NCBI GenBank assembly: GCA_903878415.1
Contig: CAIRHO010000033.1
Coordinates: 1-43,545 of the forward strand
Direction of reading: 5' to 3'
From: an uncultured Actinomycetes bacterium
GTDB taxonomy: Bacteria > Actinomycetota > Actinomycetes > Nanopelagicales > Nanopelagicaceae
Length of the DNA: 43,545 nt
Position numbers and translations under genes: made by a program
Shown: positions 37,587 to 43,545 of the stretch, in pieces
Layout of the letters: the number at the start of each line of letters is the position of its first letter
Position numbering within the stretch: position 1 is the stretch's first letter
The notes under the pieces: generated by a model
Seen by the model: only the letters and a program-made list of their open reading frames with translations
Told to the model about the DNA's origin: nothing
Database searches by the model: none

Positions 37587-37838
37587 TTAACCCTTCCCCT
37601 TTACACCTAATGGCACCCATAAAACGCGCTCACCGCCCGTTCATTGAGCGGGAAATACCTTCTCTTTTGCTCAACTAGGGGTTCAGGGTACCTTTACCAC
37701 CTACTGCAACGCTTGATTTACTCTCTAAAAGTGAGTGAAACTAGTTAAACAGTAAGAATAAAGTTAAAAAACCGCCCTATACGACAACAGAGCGTAAATC
37801 GTGCAAACGATAATCGCGCAAGAGGAAGCAGGCTCCAC
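37587..37838. promoter_or_regulatory. divergent intergenic region between the MBL hydrolase and DUF349 genes
   Basis: This 252-nt stretch is the largest gap in the window and must hold promoters for both directions. On the plus strand GTGAAA (37735-37740) and TAAAGT (37759-37764), 18 nt apart, are a weak promoter candidate for the DUF349 gene. On the left, CGCTCA (37627-37632) and TGAGCG (37645-37650) form an inverted repeat in the hydrolase leader. I see no ORF, tRNA or known riboswitch here. Confidence 0.4.
37792..37817 (+). promoter_or_regulatory. leader hairpin upstream of the DUF349 gene
   Basis: ATCGT-GCAA-ACGAT (37798-37811) forms a short stem capped by a GCAA (GNRA) tetraloop. GCG (37792-37794) and CGC (37815-37817) can extend it across a 3x3 internal loop. 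It ends 3 nt before the AGAGGAAG ribosome site (37821-37828). It may affect translation; this is untested. Confidence 0.4.
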
Positions 37839-39143
37839 ATGGATAACGCCACAACAGAATCAGCAATAATTTCACCAGCAGCAGCTCTGGTTGGCGATCC
37901 AGCAAAGTATGGTCGTGTAGGAGCAGATGGAACAGTATTTGTAATAACCGGCGAAGGCGAAAAAGCAGTCGGCTCATATCCAGGAAAAACTCCTGACGAA
38001 GCACTTGCATATTTCGTAAGAAAATTCGAAGCTCTCGCTTCTGAAGTTGCACTCCTTGCCGCACGTATTAAAAGTGGCGCGATGGTCCCATCTGATGCAG
38101 GTGCTGCAGTAACCAAACTTCGCCAGCAAGTTGAGAATCTAAATGGCGTAGGAAATCTTGCAGCGTTGAAATTATCTGTAGAACAGATCCCAATGCTTAT
38201 CGAAGAACATAAAAGTATTTTTGAAGCCCGTAAAGCTGCCGAAGCGGCGGCTAAAGCGGTTAAGCGCGCAGAAGGTGCAGCCATTAAAGAGAAATTAGTT
38301 GCGGAAGCTGAGATGCATGCGCTATCTGAAAACTGGAAACTAACTAGCGAAAGATTGAAAACGCTTTTGGACGAATGGAAGAAAGCGCCACGCCTAGATA
38401 AGAAGGCGGATGCTGATCTTTGGAAACGCTTCTCTACGTCACGAAATAAATTTGATAAACGCCGTAGAACCCATTTTGCAACATTGCTGCAAGCGCAATC
38501 GGCTGTGAAATCTGCAAAGGAAATCATTGTTTCAGAAGCTGAATCCTTAGCAAATTCACACGATTGGGTAGCTACTGCTCGACGATATAAAGCGCTAATG
38601 GATCAATGGAAACTCTCGGGTCGTGGTAAGAAAAATGATGATGCCAAACTTTGGCTTCGTTTTAAAACTGCGCAAGATACTTTTTTTGCAGCGAAAAATA
38701 GCGACCTGGAGAAACGTCAAGGAACCATGGTCGAGAACTTGGCTAAGCGTGAAACTTTGATTTTGGAAATTGAAGCGTTGCTCCCAATCAACAACCTGGA
38801 AGAGGCCCGCCGCAAATTCCGAGATCTGCAGACCAAATGGAGCAAAATTGGCATGACAGAGCGGAGTAAGCGCGCTGCTTTTGATAAACGCTTCGAAGCG
38901 GTTGAAAAGGCAATCAAAGAAGCTGAAGCGGAGAAATGGCGTAAGAGCGACCCAACCGCAAAGGCGCGGGCTAATGATGTCGTTAGTCAATTATCAGCAG
39001 CTGTTGCAAATTACGAAGCCCAAGCTGCAAAAGCTGATGCTGCCGGAAATGTTAAGAAAGCTGGCGAACTGCGAGAAGCTGCTATCGCTCGCCGCGCATG
39101 GTTAGCCGAAGCAGAAAAGGGATTGTCTGAATTTACTAATTAA
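37839..39143 (+). CDS. DUF349 repeat protein
   Basis: A 434-residue soluble, Lys/Ala/Glu-rich, mostly helical protein. After a ~70-residue N-terminal region (GRVGADGTVFVITGEGE), it has three DUF349 repeats of ~70 residues, seen as ENWKLTSERLKTLLDEWKKA, HDWVATARRYKALMDQWKLS and NNLEEARRKFRDLQTKWSKI. Each is followed by a WxxF- or RF-type helix. DUF349 proteins have no settled biochemical role. It lies next to rel in other actinobacteria too, which hints at a link to stringent response or RNA metabolism. Start ATG has AGAGGAAG 10 nt upstream. Its stop overlaps that of rel. Confidence 0.88.
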   Translation: MDNATTESAIISPAAALVGDPAKYGRVGADGTVFVITGEGEKAVGSYPGKTPDEALAYFVRKFEALASEVALLAARIKSGAMVPSDAGAAVTKLRQQVENLNGVGNLAALKLSVEQIPMLIEEHKSIFEARKAAEAAAKAVKRAEGAAIKEKLVAEAEMHALSENWKLTSERLKTLLDEWKKAPRLDKKADADLWKRFSTSRNKFDKRRRTHFATLLQAQSAVKSAKEIIVSEAESLANSHDWVATARRYKALMDQWKLSGRGKKNDDAKLWLRFKTAQDTFFAAKNSDLEKRQGTMVENLAKRETLILEIEALLPINNLEEARRKFRDLQTKWSKIGMTERSKRAAFDKRFEAVEKAIKEAEAEKWRKSDPTAKARANDVVSQLSAAVANYEAQAAKADAAGNVKKAGELREAAIARRAWLAEAEKGLSEFTN

Positions 39144-41314
39144 TTATTAGTAACTCTAGATACATCGTAAACACCTTCAATATTTCGTACAGCTGTCAAA
39201 ATAGCATCTAAATGAGTGGCATCAGCCATCTCAAATGAAAACCGCGAAATTGCAACACGATCTCTCGATGTGCTTACAGCTGCGCTCAAAATATTAACAT
39301 GTTGGTCGGAAAGAGTTCTTGTTACATCCGAAAGAAGCCGCGCCCGGTCTAACGCTTCTACTTGAATATTTACAAGATAAATACTCTTTGCATTTGGATC
39401 CCATTTAACTCCGACCATACGATCACCTTGGTTTAATTCCAAATCGGCAACATTTATGCAATCAACCCGGTGAATTGATACGCCGCTACCTTTAGTAATA
39501 AATCCGGTAATAGCATCTCCCGGCACTGGAGTGCAACAACGCGCAAGCTTGATTAGAACTTCCCCAACGCCTTCAACAATTACACCGGATGCACTCCGCT
39601 TAGGTGCGTGAATTGTGGCTCCGCTGATTAGATTTTCGAGCGCTGGTTCTTCATGATGATCATCTAAACCAAGTGCTGAAACTAATTTCTCTATTATTGA
39701 TGTAGATGAGACATGGCCATCGCCAACGGCAGCATAAAGTGATTCAATATCGGGATAGCGCATCTCATGAGCTAACTCCAACAGTGCATGGCCAGCCAAA
39801 ATCTTCTGCAGTGGTAAACCCACTTTCCGCATTTGACGAGCAATCGATTCCTTGCCTGCATCAATGGCTTCCTCACGTCGCTCTTTGCTAAACCATGCTT
39901 TAATTTTTGAGCGGGCTCTTGGCGATTTAGCAAAAGCCAACCAATCGCGATTTGGTCCGGAGTTTTCGCTTTTGTTCAGAACAACTTCGATTACATCTCC
40001 ATTTACTAATGGAAGTGCCAATGAAACCAATTTTCCATTTACTTTAGCGCCAACGCAATGATTACCAACCTCTGTATGAACTGCATATGCGAAATCAACT
40101 GGAGTTGATCCCTCAGGTAGTGCAATCACGCTCCCCTTTGGTGTGAAAACAAATACTTCCGGTGTGCGCAGGTCGTATCGCAAAGCATCCAAAAACTCAT
40201 TTACATCGGAAGTTTCTTGTTGCCATTCGTGCAGCTGTTTTAACCAGAGCATATCCGGACTTTGAACTTCACTTTTTGCCTTTTTACCAAGCTTATATTT
40301 CCAATGAGCGGCGATTCCATACTCTGCTCTTGCATGCATATCGTGCGTTCTAATTTGAATTTCCACAGCTTTTCCATTTGGTCCAATTACGGTGGTGTGT
40401 AGAGATTGATAAAGATTGAATTTGGGCATTGCAATGTAATCTTTAAATCTTCCAGGAACTGGACTCCATCTCGCATGCACCGCGCCGAGAACTGCATAAC
40501 AATCACGGACATCTTCAACCAAAACTCGAATACCGACTAGATCATAAATATCATTGAATTCGCGGCCTCGAACTACCATTTTTTGATAAACGCTATAAAG
40601 ATGCTTCGGTCTGCCAGTGACATCTGCTTTAATTTTTTCTAGCTTAAGATCAGAATTCAGCGTGTCCATAAATTCTTCAGTTAGCTTTGTTCGTGAGGGT
40701 GAACGCTCTATTACTAATCGCTCAATCTCTTCATATTTCTTAGATTCTAAAGTTTTAAAAGATAACTCTTCGAGCTCCCATTTGATTGCGTTCATGCCAA
40801 GACGATTAGCAAGCGGCGCGTAAATATCAATGGTTTCGCGCGCTTTCCGTTGCGCAGATTCAATAGCAATATATTGCCATGTCCTGGCGTTATGCAACCG
40901 ATCGCTAAGCTTAATTACTAAAACTCTAATATCGCGTGACATTGCAACTACCATTTTCCGGACAGTTTCTGCTTCGGCGGTAGGACCGTAAGTTAATTTA
41001 TCTAACTTTGTCACGCCATCAACTAATCCAGCAACTTCATCTCCAAAATCTGCTCTCACATCTGCTAATGAATACGGCGTATCTTCCACGGTGTCATGCA
41101 ACAGCGCAGCAACTATTGTTGGAATATCAAGACCAAGATCTGCCAGAATTTCGGCTACCGCAACTGGGTGAGTTATATATGGATCGCCCGATTTACGTAA
41201 TTGTCCTGAGTGCGCGTTCTCTGCCGTTGTGAACGCCTTTTCTAAAAGCGCCACCTCGCTTTTGGTAGCGCCGTTTTTTAATCGATCGGTAATGCTTGAA
41301 ATAATGGCGCTCAT
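39140..41314 (-). CDS. rel: bifunctional (p)ppGpp synthetase/hydrolase Rel
   Basis: A 724-residue long RSH enzyme making and degrading the alarmones ppGpp and pppGpp. The hydrolase HD domain has H73-D74 in LLHDTVED. The synthetase domain has GRFKDYIAMPKFNLYQSLHTT and EIQIRT. Then come TGS (~395-455), the helical and zinc-finger regions with RCCTPVPGD, and a C-terminal ACT domain (~650-724). Both catalytic sites look intact. ATG at 41314 lacks an obvious Shine-Dalgarno and lies 16 nt after secF. The apt gene usually found between secF and rel is missing. Confidence 0.97.
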   Translation of the reverse strand: MSAIISSITDRLKNGATKSEVALLEKAFTTAENAHSGQLRKSGDPYITHPVAVAEILADLGLDIPTIVAALLHDTVEDTPYSLADVRADFGDEVAGLVDGVTKLDKLTYGPTAEAETVRKMVVAMSRDIRVLVIKLSDRLHNARTWQYIAIESAQRKARETIDIYAPLANRLGMNAIKWELEELSFKTLESKKYEEIERLVIERSPSRTKLTEEFMDTLNSDLKLEKIKADVTGRPKHLYSVYQKMVVRGREFNDIYDLVGIRVLVEDVRDCYAVLGAVHARWSPVPGRFKDYIAMPKFNLYQSLHTTVIGPNGKAVEIQIRTHDMHARAEYGIAAHWKYKLGKKAKSEVQSPDMLWLKQLHEWQQETSDVNEFLDALRYDLRTPEVFVFTPKGSVIALPEGSTPVDFAYAVHTEVGNHCVGAKVNGKLVSLALPLVNGDVIEVVLNKSENSGPNRDWLAFAKSPRARSKIKAWFSKERREEAIDAGKESIARQMRKVGLPLQKILAGHALLELAHEMRYPDIESLYAAVGDGHVSSTSIIEKLVSALGLDDHHEEPALENLISGATIHAPKRSASGVIVEGVGEVLIKLARCCTPVPGDAITGFITKGSGVSIHRVDCINVADLELNQGDRMVGVKWDPNAKSIYLVNIQVEALDRARLLSDVTRTLSDQHVNILSAAVSTSRDRVAISRFSFEMADATHLDAILTAVRNIEGVYDVSRVTNN

Positions 41315-41330
41315 ATATGTCTATTAAATT

Positions 41331-42425
41331 TTAACGACGGTTCTTGCGCTTTCGTTTCGGTTGATTTCGTGGGCCACGGGTTCGGTTATCAGAAGTTGTT
41401 TCACCAACATTTTGAGTTGAATTGGATTTTTCAGAACTTTGGAAGAGAGACGTTGTAGCAGGTCCGCCACGGGCAGCTACTCTTTTAGCAAGTGCTTGCA
41501 TCGCTGGTTCGCGTTCGCGAAGCGCTGCTAGAAATGGAGTAGCAATAAATATTGATGAATATGTTCCAGTTGCAAGTCCAATAAATAAGGCAAGTGAAAG
41601 ATCCTTTAGCGTTCCGGCTCCTAATAAACCAGCGCCTACGAAAAGTATTGAACCTACGGGGATTAACGCAGTTAACGAAGTATTGAAAGAACGCACCAGA
41701 GTTTGGTTTACCGCAAGATTTGCTGCTTGCGAATAAGTCATTTTTCCAGAACTCGTTACAGTTTTAGTGTTCTCTCTAACTTTATCGAAAACCACAACAG
41801 TGTCGTAAAGTGAATAACCGAGAATAGTTAAGAAACCAATCACTGTTGCGGGCGTAACGTCGAAGCCAACTAATGCATATATTCCAACAGTAATAAAAAC
41901 GTCATGGATTACTGCAACTATTGCGGCTATGGCCATTTTTGGCTCGAAAGCCATCGCTAGATAAAGCATCACTACAAAAATAAATGCAATCAAACCATAG
42001 AGCGCTTTCCGCGTAATTTCTTTACCCCATGAAGGACCCACGCTTTGGGTATCGATTGATTCAACTTTTACGCCAAATTTGGCGGCAAGTGCATCTTGAA
42101 TAGCATTTGATTCTACCGAAGAAAGAGCGCCAGTTTGAATTTGGACTTTATTGTTACCGATCTTCTGCACGATTACTTCGGAAACAATTCCGGTGGAGGC
42201 AACTGCGCTCCGAGCTGCTTCAACAGTTACTGCACTTTGAGTAACTGTGAACGAAGAACCGCCTTTGAATTCGATACCCAACTTCAAACCTTGGAAACTG
42301 AGTGCAAAAATAGATGCAATAATCAAAATTCCGGAGAATGCATACCATCGACGACGTTTGCCAATAAAATCTATAGATTTTTCGCCGCGGTAAAGTTTTC
42401 CGCCAATGCCTGCGAGTGATGACAT
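41331..42425 (-). CDS. secF: protein translocase subunit SecF
   Basis: A 364-residue six-TM membrane protein of the RND family that works with SecD and SecYEG in proton-driven protein export. It has an N-terminal TM (~28-46), then GIEFKGGSSFTV, a periplasmic domain (~55-130), and five TMs (~138-310) with GYSLYDTVVVFDKVREN, a SecF hallmark. The C-terminal tail is very basic (PKRKRKNRR). It follows secD by 5 nt. Confidence 0.96.
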   Translation of the reverse strand: MSSLAGIGGKLYRGEKSIDFIGKRRRWYAFSGILIIASIFALSFQGLKLGIEFKGGSSFTVTQSAVTVEAARSAVASTGIVSEVIVQKIGNNKVQIQTGALSSVESNAIQDALAAKFGVKVESIDTQSVGPSWGKEITRKALYGLIAFIFVVMLYLAMAFEPKMAIAAIVAVIHDVFITVGIYALVGFDVTPATVIGFLTILGYSLYDTVVVFDKVRENTKTVTSSGKMTYSQAANLAVNQTLVRSFNTSLTALIPVGSILFVGAGLLGAGTLKDLSLALFIGLATGTYSSIFIATPFLAALREREPAMQALAKRVAARGGPATTSLFQSSEKSNSTQNVGETTSDNRTRGPRNQPKRKRKNRR

Positions 42426-42430
42426 AACGA

Positions 42431-43545
42431 TTACTCCCCTACTTTTGCGGTTGAAGTTTTTGGAGCTATACCTAAACTCTTCTGTGAGAAACCGCTGATC
42501 GCAGAACCACTGTTGAAGAATTTACGTGAAGCCATAATTGTTACAAGTGGCTTTGTGAAGAAGAAAACTACGATTAGGTCTACCAGGGTTGTTAGACCAA
42601 GAGTGAATGCGAATCCACGTACGCCGCCGACCGCAAAGAAATAAAGTAATGAAGCGGCAATAAGTGAAACTAAATCGGCAACAATAATTGTATGTCGCGC
42701 TCTCACCCAGCCACTTTCCACGGCCGAACGTAGCGACCTACCTTCTCGAACTTCATCTCGTAATCTTTCAAAATAGACGATGAAAGAGTCAGCCGTAATA
42801 CCGATAGATACAATTGCGCCTGCGATACCTGCAAGCGTTAAAGTGAAGCCAATCCATTGTCCAAGAAGTAAGAAAAGCGCATAAACAAGCGCTGATGCGA
42901 CTCCCAGTGATCCGACTGAAACTATGCCAAGGCCCCGGTAATAGAGCAATGAATAGATGACAACTAGGAATAGCCCCAGGTAACCCGCGAGTAATCCGGC
43001 ACGTAGCTGATCAGCACCGAGCGTCGGCGAAACTTGTTGTACTTCGCCGCGATCAAAAGCCAATGGAAGCGCTCCATATTTAAGAACATTTGCTAAATCC
43101 TGTGCTTCTGCTTGGCTAAAACTTCCAGTGATTTGCGCATTACCCGAAACAATTGCTTCGTTGATGCGCGGAGCGGAAACAACGAGTCCATCAAGAACAA
43201 TCGCAACTTGATTCTGCGGCGTTGGTAATGAAACAACTCGTGTTGTGATGTCGCCAAATTTCTTAGTGCCATCATTATTGAAAGATAACGAAACATACCA
43301 ACCAGCTGCACCTTGTTGATCTATCGCTGCAACCGCTTTAGATACATCACGGCCAACTACTTCGGCGCCAGCCAGAACATATTTATTAGCGCCAGCACGA
43401 TCGCAAGCAACAATCTGCGCATTAGCGTCATCGCCACCCCCGGCTTGGCGAGATGTTGCGAGGGAGCAATCAAGGCTCGCAAATTTTGCAGCTGCTTCTG
43501 CCGTTACGCCAGCAGGTAAAGTTGTTGTAGCGGTATCGCCAGTTA
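42431..43545 (-). CDS. secD: protein translocase subunit SecD, C-terminal 370 residues (5' end outside window)
   Basis: The frame is open from the right window edge (first full codon 43543-43541) to the stop at 42431. An N-terminal extracytoplasmic part shows AQIVACDRAGANKYVLAGAE, the actinobacterial-type insertion, followed by SLSFNNDGTKKFGDITTRV and VAIVLDGLVVSAPRINEAI. The ITGSFSQAEAQDLANVLKYG segment leads into five to six TMs with GITADSFIVYFERLRDEV, the SecD hallmark. A TTG at 43063 is internal and not a start. It is upstream of and coupled to secF. Confidence 0.96.
   Translation of the reverse strand, partial: TGDTATTTLPAGVTAEAAAKFASLDCSLATSRQAGGGDDANAQIVACDRAGANKYVLAGAEVVGRDVSKAVAAIDQQGAAGWYVSLSFNNDGTKKFGDITTRVVSLPTPQNQVAIVLDGLVVSAPRINEAIVSGNAQITGSFSQAEAQDLANVLKYGALPLAFDRGEVQQVSPTLGADQLRAGLLAGYLGLFLVVIYSLLYYRGLGIVSVGSLGVASALVYALFLLLGQWIGFTLTLAGIAGAIVSIGITADSFIVYFERLRDEVREGRSLRSAVESGWVRARHTIIVADLVSLIAASLLYFFAVGGVRGFAFTLGLTTLVDLIVVFFFTKPLVTIMASRKFFNSGSAISGFSQKSLGIAPKTSTAKVGE

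Noticed and set aside
35609-37838. Possible T-box leader for hisS or aspS
   Set aside because: hisS overlaps the upstream hydrolase gene and aspS follows by 20 nt. The hydrolase leader shows no T-box TGGNACCGCG-type sequence.
37745-38527. Long minus-strand open frame (~260 codons) opposite the DUF349 gene
   Set aside because: It is antisense to the DUF349 repeats, is Ser/Ala/Phe-rich with no recognisable motif, and exists because Lys/Ala/Glu-rich codons leave the reverse frame open.
1-43545. Mobile elements, CRISPR arrays, tRNA or rRNA genes, phage or toxin-antitoxin modules
   Set aside because: All long frames are assigned to housekeeping or hypothetical genes, gaps are too small, and no spaced direct repeats, transposase motifs or cloverleaf sequences were seen.

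Overview
This window is a dense, almost purely housekeeping stretch of an actinobacterial chromosome with unusually low G+C and very short intergenic spaces. Actinobacterial hallmarks are the mIHF-type integration host factor, a BldD orthologue, a PyrR whose binding loop overlaps its own ribosome-binding site, a helicase-motif-free PriA, an unmodified-type PGKGP EF-P loop, and the characteristic insertion in SecD. Low G+C, tiny gaps and loss of several genes usually found in these neighbourhoods suggest a streamlined planktonic actinobacterium such as the freshwater acI lineage (Nanopelagicales). That taxonomic call is inference, not proven by the window.

Layout. At the left edge is the 3' part of serB on the plus strand, ending in a bidirectional hairpin terminator against the convergent ribM. 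From 20099 down to 454 lies one minus-strand gene train: pyrR-pyrB-pyrC-carA-carB-pyrK-pyrD-pyrF (complete de novo UMP synthesis except pyrE), then mihF-gmk-rpoZ-coaBC-metK-priA-def-fmt-rsmB-rpe, and finally an FMN riboswitch and ribM (riboflavin uptake). bldD is divergent from pyrR on the plus strand. From 24901 down to 20691 is a second minus-strand train: aroC-aroK-aroB-aroQ-efp-nusB. From 37586 down to 24982 is a third: MBL hydrolase-hisS-aspS-lipoprotein-FtsH-like AAA protease-DUF948 protein-alaS-ruvX-mltG-aroE-prepilin peptidase. A DUF349 protein lies on the plus strand (37839-39143), convergent and overlapping at its stop codon with rel. Then rel-secF-secD run on the minus strand to the right edge, where secD is cut.

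How the genes work together. The pyr train appears to be controlled by PyrR at translation: a short leader folds into a PyrR-binding loop that pairs with the pyrR Shine-Dalgarno. ribM has an RFN riboswitch whose downstream hairpin can hide its Shine-Dalgarno, so it can be regulated separately even if co-transcribed with rpe. Many neighbouring genes overlap by 4 nt (ATGA), 1 nt (TGATG) or exactly 8 nt (NTGNNTAA), implying translational coupling.

No tRNA, rRNA, CRISPR array, insertion sequence, integrase or phage gene was seen, and no gap without a gene exceeds 300 bases (the largest is 252 nt, 37587-37838). I found no clearly new multi-gene system. The least ordinary items are the divergent FtsH-like protease with its neighbouring lipoprotein, the BldD orthologue that keeps the c-di-GMP signature, and the two translational RNA switches.
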